DNA of 64,000 bases from Ixodes scapularis (lineage: Eukaryota; Arthropoda; Arachnida; Ixodida; Ixodidae), in assembly GCF_016920785.2 (NCBI RefSeq), contig NW_024609880.1:35735152-35799151 (forward strand), read 5' to 3'. Made by a program: the position numbers and the translations under genes. This document shows positions 1 through 10,439 of this stretch, in pieces; positions within the stretch are counted from its first letter, which is position 1, and each line of letters begins with the position of its first letter. Under the pieces are notes generated by a model. That model was not told the DNA's origin, ran no database searches, and saw only the letters and a program-made list of their open reading frames with translations.

Positions 1-261
1 GGAATTATTATTATTATTCTCTTTCTGTTATCCCCTTTCCCTTCCCCCAACAGTGACATACAGGCATTACAGCCACTCACTCTATCATTGTATGTTAAAT
101 AAAAGCTCTCTCTCTCTCTCTCTTCCATTTTTCTTTGTTCATTCGCCGTTGCAGTCATGGACTTGCGCCTCTCATCTCGATCTCGTCTCGGTGAATTGTG
201 TTTTCGGACTATGCTGGCTTGGGACGTCACTGCCCCATCTGTCCTTCCGCCGTCGCGATCT

Positions 262-367
262 GTTGCTAAGAGGCACAGACAGTACTCTATCATAACACTA
301 GAAAAGAAGGCAGCAATTCTCCAGCTAACAGAAAGTTGCCGAATGCAAACGGAGGCTCAACCTAAAA
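262..367 (+). pseudogene. possible pogo/Tigger-type helix-turn-helix fragment
   Basis: A short open stretch reads a basic segment followed by YSIITLEKKAAILQLTESC, which resembles the first helix region of psq/CENP-B type DNA-binding domains in pogo/Tigger transposases. Only about 35 residues fit and the frame closes soon after, so at best this is a fragment. It may be unrelated to the hAT-like remains that follow. The call rests on motif resemblance alone. Confidence 0.22.
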
Positions 368-639
368 CAAGGTGCGCAGGCGTAACCTGAAGCAAGGCAA
401 TATTTTTAGGCTTTTTTAGCCCGCTTAGACGTAATAAAGGCAAGTTTTTTAATCTGCTGATCTTTCGGACTGCTGCATTATTCGGACGTTTTTCGGTCCC
501 TGCGAAGTTCGAAAAATCAATCTGCGACTGTATACGCAGTACGTCGTGGATCTCGACTGGAAACAACTATATGCACGACGCAGTGAGCTCGTGCCATTTG
601 GGTCACCCTTTTCGGACAGCGCGTGTATCACTCGGGAGC

Positions 640-1260
640 TTGTTAACCCACCCCGCTCTCGAAGGTGACTCCACGGGACAAAACATTGGTGCGCTTGTTG
701 TAGAGGCGTTAAAGAGCAAGAAAACTCCTATCCGGATCTGTATCGGCATGGCGTGCGATAACGCTCCAGTCATGATTGGATCCAAGAACAGTGTTGCTGC
801 TGTCCTTAAGGAGAATCACAAGAACGTTGCTGTCATTGGATGTTGCTGCCATTTAATCAATCTGGCGGCACAGAAAGGCTCAGCATGCCTCACACTAGGT
901 GTAGACAAGGCACTAGTTGATGTTTACTACTACCTCAAAAAGAGTTCTAAAAGGAAGAACAAGCTAAAATCTATCCAGTCTTTCCATGACGTTGAGTCAG
1001 AGAAAATTTTAAAGCATGACAGTACTAGGTGTCTGTCTCTCGGCAAAAGCCTAAAATGGTTTGTGGAGCAGTGGCAGCCCCTGCTTAGCTTCTTCTGTAG
1101 TGAGGTAAGGTCATCTAGCCAGGTCTAGAAGCTACCAAACAAACTAAGGGAACTCGAGGCAGACTCTAAGAAAGCTGCAAAGAAAGGAGAGAGTGCTCAT
1201 CAAAGCAAGAGACCAAGAATTGACACTCGTGTTCCTGCGACGAATATTAGCCCCGAGAAG
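640..1260 (+). pseudogene. hAT-type transposase, middle part, broken by an in-frame stop
   Basis: The frame encodes an RNase H-like transposase segment. It contains CDNAPVMIGSKNSV followed by IGCCCHLINLAAQKG, the pattern of a catalytic Asp and a Cys/His-rich stretch seen in hAT and hAT-derived (SCAND3/ZBED-like) proteins. It ends with a conserved SLGKSLKWFVEQW segment. A TAG at 1126-1128 interrupts the frame, but the same frame stays open to about 1260 with a basic, charged linker (KRPRID). The matching C-terminal part lies at 3112-3751, so about 1.85 kb of other DNA separates two pieces of one gene. The start is not visible. It is either a dead transposon or a decayed domesticated copy. Confidence 0.6.
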
Positions 1261-3111
1261 TTCGCGTGGCGCCCCCTTACGGCAAACCGGGGTGACGTCA
1301 CGGCGAGGAGAGAATTTTTCCCCGACTCGACCCCGCTCGCCCTTGGAGGCTGGGACGATGCTAGCTGTTGGCGCGCTCGTTTCTATTTAATTTTTTTTGC
1401 CATGTTTTTCGTAGGAAGTGTAAATTTTTATTTGTGCCTTTATTGAGGCATGGCCTGTAGCTACAGGCGAAACTTCAACCAACATTTTAAGAATGGTTGA
1501 CAGGGCAGGCAACGTTCGAATCACAGCTGGTATATGAAAATAAAGGAATTTGGCTACAATTGCAGGAGCATCGCTATAGATTTACATCTCGCACAATAAA
1601 TGCTGCTGATGGTTTGAATGAATTGGCAGGTTATGTATACTATTTTTTTTTTATCTGTTTTTAAACAAGATCGCCGAAACAAAAAAGCTGCATGGTGCTC
1701 GAGCAACATTCTAAATACAGTCTGGGCCATGGAAAGAGAATCACAAGTGAGACAGCCTAAGTGCAAGGGCACAGTAAAAAAACAAGGAACATTTAATATA
1801 TACATTGCTTGCATTTGACCTTTGCTGGATTGGGATATTATTTCAATGGACTAGACGGGTGGCAACTGTGGACTTGTTTATATCAGCTCTCAAGTAATGT
1901 ATAACAAACGTAAGCTAAGGTGTCTAGCTCATTATTAGTTCCTTAAGCCCTAAAAATGAGATTTTACTTAGATCGAGTTGTCCTGAAGCTAAAATACCAG
2001 AAGCTTTTCTCACGCAGACTGTCGCCCTACACAGGTTCCACATTTTCCGCTATAGGTGCTGCATCTACCACTGGACAGACGTTCGAATGCTTGCTTTTAC
2101 TCCTGTTTTTCTCTGTTGTTAGAGAGTCCAGCTGTAGGGAATTTGGAGGCTGAGGAAGCTTTTGGGGACCTGCAGCAGTGTCTCTTTTAATTGGAAATGA
2201 CAATTCAGACTAAACGGTGTATTTTTTTAATACCCAAGGCTGGAATAAAGAATGACAGAAAAAAGTATAAACATTCCATATTACGGCACTATTGATGTGC
2301 ATATTTTGGACAGTTCAATACATATACAGGCAACTGGGATAATTCGGCCGTTTTTACAGCTATCATACAAACTAATTTCCAGTAATTGTGCATCTTCTAG
2401 GAAATATGCCTGCATACGTGTATAAACTATATAATTAATTCACGAAGAAGCTACATTTATGTAAAACAACCCTGTTCAACGAGCACTTCAAAGATCATCA
2501 GACACAGGGCCTTCAAAACATCTGCGAACCAGGGCGTGCAGAGTGGAAGCGCAGAGTCGGGGTCGCGAGCTAATTTGCCGACCACTCAAAGGCCCATGCT
2601 ATAAATGCCACTTCAAATGCCTTGAAAGCGGGACGTAATATTGTCTTAAATTATGAACATGCAAGGAACAGAATTCCAGCGTCTGAAACACTTGCGCCAC
2701 CGCTTCACCGATCCCTCGCGAGATTGCCTTATGTCGTGTGGACGGACTGAGAGGTTCATCGGCGGAATCGCCTCCGCCGATAGCTTTCAGGATTTGTAAC
2801 CCAATTTTAAAGGTAAAAGGGACAAGCCGGCTTATAAAATGTACGGAAGCACGTCAATATCGGCCTAACTCAACGTCTTGTACACCGAGTAAACGAAGTC
2901 CAGCTCCTCGAAGAGCTTGCGGCACACCGCCAAACCAGGAAACTGGTGCTGGGAAGCAAGCCGATGCGAGATCGCGGAGCGGAGTCCTCCTCCTGACATC
3001 ACAATACACCTCACCCAATCAGGGCGCGGCGACCGCAGCGACGCTTGTGTTCGCTCTCGGGGCTAATAGCTCCTTCTCCAGGAATCCAAAAGCCTCAAGA
3101 TGGCATGGTCT
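1261..3111. other. unassigned DNA between two halves of the hAT-like gene
   Basis: This stretch separates the middle and C-terminal parts of the transposase relic. It is A/T-rich from about 1400 to 2500 and holds no convincing coding frame. Around 1510-1545 there is a GTTCGAATC B-box-like motif but no full tRNA fold. It is probably one or more later insertions, but I found no clean terminal repeats. Confidence 0.4.
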
Positions 3112-3751
3112 TGAACAGGGAAGAAAGACTGTTCATGTTCTTTTCGTCGGATGTCAGCAGGGTGTATTGCGACTTGCTGTTGGTCATTCCAGAGTTTGAG
3201 AAGGCAAATGTGCTTCTGCAGTCTAAAGACCCCATAAATACATTTGCTCTGGGAAATCCTTCACAACCTGCTTCGGGACCTGATGTCGAGCCGTTGGTAA
3301 TCAAAGGGACTGATGTGCTGACAGAAATTGATTACAAGTCTTCTGACAACCAAAGAGATGATGAAGACATGGTACTGGGAAGCCAGACAGCACGGAGCAT
3401 ACAAAACGTGAAGAAGGAAGCCAGGAAAGAGGTTTTTGCACGGATCAGAAGATTCTTTGTAACAACAAGCGATTACATCATCCTTAAATTTCCTCTGAAG
3501 TCCGAGATTTTGAAAAGTGCGGAGGTGGCCAGACTTTCCGCCATTGAACAAGCCAGGTTTGCTGATGTGAAGTACTTTATCGACCACTTCCCAGTTCTCT
3601 TGACAGTTGCAGATGGGTAAAGTAGGTAGTTTGTCCTGGATGAGCTTCAGGCTCAGTTCAGCCACCTACAAGTGGAAAATCTTACTGCTGAAATAACTAT
3701 GCAGAAGCAAATTGATGAGCAATGGGGTGCAGTCTCTGACCTTCAAGACAT
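3112..3751 (+). pseudogene. hAT-type transposase, C-terminal part, frameshifted
   Basis: The frame carries EERLFMFFSSDVSRVYCDLL and FEKANVLLQSKDP, then stops at 3620. The reading continues in another frame from about 3630 with VLDELQAQFSHLQV and IDEQWGAVSDLQDIV, the approach to the hAT C-terminal dimerisation region. It directly continues the piece at 640-1260. The gene is cut at 3751/3752 by the end of a Ty3/gypsy LTR on the opposite strand, inside the codons for DIV. Two frame breaks and two interruptions make it non-functional. Confidence 0.6.
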
Positions 3752-3949
3752 TGTAGGAGTGGAGGCTCGGTGGATCACGCTCCACATATTTATTTACAAT
3801 ATTTACACTGTCCTTTTGACTAGCTCATCGAAGGGCCTGTCGCAGAATCCCAGAGTCCGTGCCGCTTGTAGTCCAGGCACCTCGTGTCCTCAGCTCGTGC
3901 CTGCCCAGTGAGCTTCGCACCGTTTAAGCGCTGGATCGCTGCCGTTACA
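3752..3949 (-). repeat. 3' long terminal repeat of a Ty3/gypsy element
   Basis: On the - strand the sequence begins TGTAACGG right after a purine-rich run (about 3950-3965, polypurine-tract-like) and ends CTCCTACA, giving the TG...CA ends expected of an LTR. It includes an AATAAA-type signal near its end. It lies immediately downstream of the integrase remnant in the correct orientation. It interrupts the hAT-like gene at 3751/3752. The length of 198 bp is my inference from these boundaries. Confidence 0.5.
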
Positions 3950-4930
3950 GATACTCCCCCCTTGCGAGAAAGCGGGTTGGCAAGCGTTCCTGGTTTTGAG
4001 GGAGTCCGTGTGCAGGCTGGTGTTCATCTGGAACCTGACGCAAGGTGGCTTTGGAAGGCGCGTGGTTCCGGATGAGTAGAAATTGGGTGCTAAGTGAGCT
4101 GGCTTGACTCTGTCCAGAAAGACTACTACTTCTCGACCATTGACGTCGAATGTCATGTTCTTGTTGTCTCGACGCATTATTAGATAAGGGCCGTCATACA
4201 GGGGCTGCAAGGGCTTTTTCATGCCATCGCGCCGAACGAACACGTGCATACGTTTGTCGAGTTCACGGCTAATAAAACTGTGTCTTGTGGAGGGTGTTCT
4301 TGGGCAGGTCGGCTGAAGGTCTTTGATTAGTAGTCGCAGCCGTTCGACATACCTTTCTGCTGTTTCCTGTGAGATGTTGGATGAGGAAGAAAGAAATTCA
4401 CCAGGCAAGCGAAGTGACGTGCCGTAAACGAGCTCAGCTGCACTGCAATTAATGTCCGATTCGAAGGCTGTTCTGATTCCCAACAAGACGAGTGAAAGAG
4501 CCTCTGTCCATGCTGGGCTGTTAGTTTGTGCTTTGATGGAGGCTTCTAACTGACGATGAGAGCTCTCTACCATGCCGTTGGAGATTGGATGGTAGGACAT
4601 TGTATGGATGTGTTGAACTACATGGAAGTGGGAGAGGGTTGAAATAAAGTTGTTGCAAATTGACGTCCTTTTTCTGTAGCGATCGTCTGTGGGACACCAA
4701 AGCGACTAATCCAGATTTCAATCAGTGTGCGAGCTACGGTTGTTGTGGTGATATCTTTCATTGGCGCCGCTTCGGGCCACCGCCTGAAGTGATTAATGCA
4801 GGTCAGAAGATAACGGTTTTCTGGGGATGTACGAAGTGCTGCCACGATATCAACATGAATGTAGGCGAAGCGAGTGTCCAGTGTGCTGAAAGTTCCCAAA
4901 GTTGGTGTCTCGCCAAAGGTCGAGACACCA
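3950..4930 (-). pseudogene. Ty3/gypsy pol remnant (integrase core and C-terminus)
   Basis: Read on the - strand, the upper part (about 4900-4640) gives FAYIHVDIV, YLLTCINHFRRWPEA and IWISRFGVPQTIATEKGRQF, the Ty3/gypsy integrase core. After a frame change near 4640 it continues with MSYHPISNGMVESSHRQLE, then SAAELVYGTSLRLPGEF and a GPY-like C-terminal segment (LYDGPYLIMRRD). The first catalytic Asp (HVDIV) and the final Glu (MVES) are present. The second Asp, normally in TDRG, reads Glu (TEKG). No protease, reverse transcriptase or 5' LTR is seen, so this is a 5'-truncated, frameshifted copy. Confidence 0.85.
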
Positions 4931-4932
4931 AC

Positions 4933-7900
4933 TCCCAAATTATTTATGAAAAGCACTGAAATTGTTGCACAGCTCCTTTAATAATTTTTTTCCGGCCTTC
5001 AAAATTTCCCAAAGATTTTCATTCCTACCATGGGGAGGGGGGGGGGGGAAGGGGAGGGCACTGTTGTTGCTTTTGTGTTCCCCCTGAACTCACACATTGT
5101 CCTTCGTTTAGGCAAATGGATTGTTTTCACGCCAGCTTTGCGCACTATTAATTTGGCATGTTCCTAAATTTTGGGCTGCTGTCTTTTACCACACAAACTG
5201 TCAAACTGGGTTCTCAGGAACCCTAGGGGTTCTCCAGAGTACCTTCAGGGGTTCCTCAAGTTTCCATATTTCACTAGCTGTCCCTCCCTGTAAACAAACA
5301 GGTTTTCAGTTTAGGCACTATTTTAGGAGATCTGGGCTGTTCATCAACGAAGAGCTATGTGCCAAACACTGCCCCGGTTGTGCATTCCTGGGCACGTCGA
5401 GTCCACACTTTACTCCCGCTCCAATGTTCTGAGTTTGATGCTCCGAGTGCAGCAACTAAACGGAGCATAGCGTACAGGAGCGTGACATACCGAGACTAGT
5501 GACAAGTCGCACGCCACTTGCAGCTGTAAGGTTATGATACGAGCACGGGAGTGTTTTGGATACTAGATCATTACGAAAATAAATTAAGGCATCTTATACC
5601 CATACGCATTGGCAAAATGTAAAGTGAAAAATGCAGGTAAAGCTACGAAGGTTTCAATGTTTTAATGGCTTAATACTCCCAGAAGTTTGAGAGACTCACT
5701 TTAAATACAGAGGCAGTGCATTGCCGTGATCAGTCTATTTATCGCCAATCCCGTCTAGATTTATAAAAAAAAAAAAAAGGACAACGTTCTTGAACATTCT
5801 CAGCTCAGGAAACTATCAAACTTGTCAGACTTGTCTTGCAGCGTGAGAGCTAGGCCCATCGATTTGCCGTCGGCATACTACCGTTTGATAGATTGCACAC
5901 TAATTCGCTTTCAAGGAAAATACAACAATAAATCTTTTCTGGGATGCTAATTGATGTTTCGCTTTTCCAATCAAATCGTGTTTACCTGATCGGCTAATTG
6001 GTATTCAAATGAAAAGGGGCAGTGGTCCGACTGCACCCCTCATCTCAAAAGCTTTCCTGTCTGCGCAGCCATCTTGTTTGGGGAAGTGATGTTGTGGAGC
6101 TTGAAGAAACAACTGGCGCTTCGAGAAAAACTCTGTACACGAAGAGTGTGCTCGAGTGTCAGTCTTCAACGGCACTTCCGTCTATTTATTGAATGGATCA
6201 CCAAGCTTTCGTGTTTTGGAGCACGGACTTAACGTGCCTGTTGTTTACAAAGCAGTACGTAGGCTCTGCTTTAATGCTGCTATGCCAAGACCTTAAAGAG
6301 TTCCCCAGCCTTCAGTCCAACAGAAGCAGGTGTTTCCCTGGATCAAGTAGTTTGAGGACCGTTTCGAATATTCTTTTTATATCAGTAAAGTGCACCTTTA
6401 GAATTACAGTAAAGATGGTATTTTTGTTGGTTCTATAGTTTGCACATTTCGCGAAATGGGGATTTGTGGACGATTGCCGCGTGTGTGGCAAAATCCCGCC
6501 AGCCTAGGTTTTACTTTTCGTTCCTGTCCTGGAAAGTTCTAGCTCATTCTCGTAAATGATGGTGTGTCCTGGTTTCGAACGGCCCCGAGCCTGGAGTGGA
6601 TGTGAAAGCAGCCGTAACATGCTGCCTCAATTCGGTCTGTCGCTAGTCTTCAATCTTGTTGTCACGCCGACAGTGACGCCCCTCAACACGAATTATTCAA
6701 TTTTGTTTTGACAGATGTTCGCCTCATTAAACTTCTAGTTGTTTCGGTTTGTTCCTAGCTGGTCGCTTGTCATTTGCGACTGTAGTTTGTGTGCATGTTA
6801 CTTCATGATTGAAAGTGGTGTGCTATGTTTTCGTAAACCATGGGGTGCTTAGAGTGATTAATTTTTCATTGTTTAATTTTTAAACTACAAAATTCACAAA
6901 AATTAAGCCTTTACAAATATTAAGTTTTTTTTACAATATATAGCATATAATAAAGCGGAAACTGCTTCTTTTTTTTTTGTAAAATGAGTTTTGTTTTATT
7001 AGGAGTACCCTGATATGATGGAAAGAACCCTTGTAGATTGCATCTGCTAATTGTATAGACATAAAAACTGCCATGTTAGTTATTTTTCATTCTCATCTGG
7101 CACACACTTCGCTGGTCAAAGATGAACGCTGCGGTCAACTGTGGACAAATCTTTCAAGATGCATGGCATACATACGGTGCTAAAAAGATGGGCACTGATT
7201 GGTATGGCGTTAGAACACCATCGGTACTGCTTTGACAGATGTCCTTGATGCATGTTTTGCAGGGGCGCCAAGAACTCTCAGGAGAATACAGGCGTTTCCA
7301 GCATCCAACCGGAGGCCAAGTGAAACTCTCGGCGTGTGCGGCCATCGTCTTTGGACCCACAAGTCTATTTTCATTTTGAACGATGGGGGCGGGGGAGAGC
7401 ATGTTGTGTTTTCTTCGGGGGCCTCTTGGCCCAAACGAACGCGGTACCGCAAAGACCGAACGAAGGGACTCAACGATAGTCGGCGCCGGGAGAGCTTCAG
7501 AATGGAAGCCAAAGGTTCCTTTCAAACTCCAAAAAAGCACGGTCTCCTCAAGCAGGTCTCTATTCTGAGGTTCGCCCGAAACTCAAAACGCGCATTGTGA
7601 CTCTTGAGAGCTCTTAGAGCCAATGTCTTAGCCAGTAGCACTGCACTGGAGCCAACGACAGGGCTAGCTGATGTGGCTTGCTGCTTTCTAGTCTAGGGCC
7701 GTGCCAGCAGAAGTTGGCCCCCCTCCCCCGCACCAATTACGCCATCAAGGAATCTCCCAGTCTCACTTGAGGAAATAAGACCTCTGGGTGGGATACTGCG
7801 CTGCTCTGGGCAGAAATGCTCATTTCCTATATACATAATACTATTCCCCCCTTTCCTCGTTTTAAAGCCTTTTCACATGTGCATGTCACCACTGAGATAA

Positions 7901-7968
7901 CGAAAAGTCAGTGCTGCACCAGTACTCACCAGCTTTACCATCAGTGCTGACAGTAGCACTTCTAAGTA
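4933..7968. other. non-coding stretch without recognisable genes
   Basis: Short poly-G (5035-5048), poly-A (5765-5778) and A/T-rich low-complexity blocks occur. Overlapping open frames on both strands at 7154-7600 match no domain I recognise. Nothing else could be supported. Confidence 0.4.
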
Positions 7969-8110
7969 CAGTTGAATCTCATTAATTCGAACTCGAGGTG
8001 GACCGAAAATTTGTTTGAATAAAGCAAAGCTTGACTACCCGGGAGTTTCCTCTCATAGAGACGCATAGGATGGGACCTGCATGTTAGTTTGAATTAACGA
8101 GATTCGACTG
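7969..8110. mobile_element. pogo/Tigger-type MITE
   Basis: A 142-bp sequence begins CAGTTGAATCTCATTAATTC and ends with its near-perfect inverted copy (GAATTAACGAGATTCGACTG), flanked on each side by TA. These terminal inverted repeats and the TA target duplication are typical of pogo/Tigger elements of the Tc1/mariner superfamily. The interior has no coding capacity. Confidence 0.75.
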
Positions 8111-9193
8111 TATATGTGACCAGGCTTCAAGGCCACTCTGTCAAACACAGGGCAGCGACAGAATCCCGAGTGCCATCATTTTTTCTCCTCCTCGGTACGA
8201 ACCGACGCAGACGGCGGTCGTGTCTTGTAACTTTCGTTTTCAGACAAGCATCTTCACTAGTGTCGTGTTCTGCACTGTTCTGTTTGTGTGCGCGAAGCAT
8301 GATTTGCGGTACGAGCTTAACGCGTTCCCCCGGCTGCCCAGATTCCGCACGCGAGGCTTCGGCGCGTAGCCAGCTCCTGGGCTTTTGTGACGTGTCGGAC
8401 GCGAGTTGTGTTTTGTGACGTAGTGTGTATAACGCCCGTATTTATTTGTTGCGAGAGAGAGGACCAGTGGCTATTGGTGCGACCAGAGGACCGTGACCTC
8501 CCCACGAGATAAAACGGCACTGCTTGTATCGACGTCGCCTGTTTCAATGAGCGGTTGAATAAATATACCACTAATTTAGAACGCTGGTCTTGTGTCGACT
8601 TGGTCATCACTGTCGCAGGTAAGAACCCAGATACACATAAAGCGAAAACTCCTTAAAACTTGGCACTTCTGGTGTGTGCTTGAATTAACTTAGCATAGAC
8701 CAACTGTTGTTGCCTCGCAAGTCTGTTCTGCTCCGGGACATGTTTGGCTTGGGAGGTTGTAGCGTAACAAGGGGTGTCCGGTTATAATGAAATTGCCGAG
8801 TCACTAACTTGGGATATGTGTTTTGATGTCGTGCTATAAATTGGGGTTTAACTTGCCGCAACAACCTTCAATGAACAAAGTTCAAGGGCAAGAGAGTTCC
8901 CTGCTATCTTTTAAAGGACACATGCAAAAGAAAAAAAAAACATTTTTTAACATTTTTTTGAACAGCTTAGATGGAAAACAGGATGTCATAAAATGATTTT
9001 ACAACGAAGAAAAAAAAAATTGTTAGAGCTATATTTTTCGGCGCTATACGAATTTGTAGTTGGCGCTCGCGGGAGCCGCCGCTGGTCACGTGGTAGGCCC
9101 GCGCGCCGCCGCGCTGCGTCGCCGCCGCTCGCTGAGCGTTGTGCGAACGCCGCTTCAACGCGTTTCTCCACGCCGCCGTCGCACAAGTTCGTC
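8111..9193. other. unassigned stretch, possibly LTR-derived in part
   Basis: From about 8190 to 8625 the sequence is GC-richer, contains an AATAAA at about 8557 and ends with a CTGGTCTTGTGTCGACTTGG-like tail, reminiscent of a solitary LTR. No matching flank was found, so this is only a possibility. 9060-9190 is very CpG-rich. Confidence 0.2.
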
Positions 9194-9327
9194 TGCTTGC
9201 GCTTTTTCAGGAGTTTCCTTTGGGCTCTAAAAGTTACTTATTCATCTTAGTTTATTGTTATACTTCAAACAAAGATGAAATAAGTTACTTTTAGAGACCA
9301 TAAGAAGCTTCCGAAAGAGCGCAAGCA
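9194..9327. repeat. inverted repeat (foldback), 134 bp
   Basis: TGCTTGCGCTTTTTCAGGAG at the left is matched by its inverted copy ending GAGCGCAAGCA at the right. The arms continue inward through CTCTAAAAGTTACTTATTC. The arms are about 60 bp with scattered mismatches. It is probably a MITE. Confidence 0.6.
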
Positions 9328-9377
9328 CCACGTGACAAATATGGGCCCGTCACGTGATAAATAAAGGCCACTTTTCC

Positions 9378-9595
9378 GCGAAAATCCTTGCCACCCTTAT
9401 TTCTCCCTATCTCACCGCTATCTTGACGGCGATGGGGGCAGTGACTCCTTTTGTTGCAGCATCTTGGGGCCAGATAAGCCAGGAACTTATCCTGGCTCAT
9501 CCAGCCCCAAGATGCAGTAACAAAAGGTGTCCCCCTGCCGTCAAGAGTGGGAGAGCGGGAAATGGAAAGCATGGGGATGAGGATTTCACCATGGT
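9378..9595. repeat. inverted repeat (foldback), about 218 bp
   Basis: The inner arms (CCTTTTGTTGCAGCATCTTG against CAAGATGCAGTAACAAAAGG) are nearly perfect and meet around 9480-9495. The outer arms (AAATCCTTGCCACCC... against its inverted copy ending AGGATTTC) are more diverged. The structure makes an ORF through the palindrome that should not be read as a gene. Confidence 0.6.
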
Positions 9596-9795
9596 TGAAA
9601 AATATTTTGCAGGTTTTCTCGGTTTTCTGGACGTGCAGTAAACCTCGGTTTTCTGCACGGAAGATAATCCTCTTAGCGCTTCCTTCTATTAAGCAGCAAA
9701 AGGAGCCAAGTTGGCGCAAGGTAAAAAGTGGAGAGGATATAGGAAAGGAGGAGGCGGGCAAAGGTGAAAAGTGCAAAATGTACGTTGGCCTTTAA

Positions 9796-10431
9796 AGGGA
9801 TACTTCAACGAAATTTGAAATATTCCCGTCGTGTTCAAAAATAGGTTGAATATGATCCACAATATCCGTAATTGACAATCGCACGTTTGTATTTTGATCC
9901 TGGTGGCTGTATTTTTCGTTATAAACGGCCCACTCTGGCAAGCGCTCGGAGAAGGCCCAGCTTAGAGCACGTGACATCCAACGCAATCGTGACGTAGGTC
10001 GTCTCAAGACGAGCAAAGCTACGGCGAGGCTGACGTCGAGAGGATGGCCTAGTCGTTCCAGCCACCGAAGTGGCTGCTTTTGTACGAATTTTGAGTGACG
10101 GGTTAATCCTCTATAATCTTCTAGGGGGACAATAGCGACTTCTGCGACACACAAAAGGGATTCTCGGGAAGAGGGGAGTTCCTCCTTCCCCCTCTCTCGT
10201 CGTGGCCGGAGACGAGACAACCTCCGTCACTAGCTGTCAAGGTTCCTAGACGAGCATTACAAACGAGGCGTTAGCGACATCCACCAGGTGCTCTTTGGTA
10301 ATCGTTTAATTCGTTTTAAAATTCCTTTTCGAGGCTTTTTTAACAAGACATTGGTATGTTCCATGTGATACTGCTCTTTTAAACACATATAGACCAAAAA
10401 ATGAGCGCCGAAATTTCGTTGTAGTATCCCT
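9796..10431. mobile_element. non-autonomous DNA transposon with TTAA target site
   Basis: The element starts AGGGATACTTCAACGAAATT and ends with the inverted copy AATTTCGTTGTAGTATCCCT. It is flanked on both sides by TTAA (9792-9795 and 10432-10435). TTAA duplication suggests piggyBac- or Kolobok-type mobilisation. The 636-bp interior has no recognisable transposase. Confidence 0.65.
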
Positions 10432-10439
10432 TTAAAGAG

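Noticed and set aside
7154..7600. Overlapping open frames on both strands
   Set aside because: No domain, no splice context and no poly(A) signal could be tied to them.
8190..8640. Possible solitary LTR
   Set aside because: No TG...CA borders with a target duplication and no internal partner were found.
9291..9776. 161-codon - strand frame
   Set aside because: It runs through two foldback palindromes; the open frame is a by-product of their composition.
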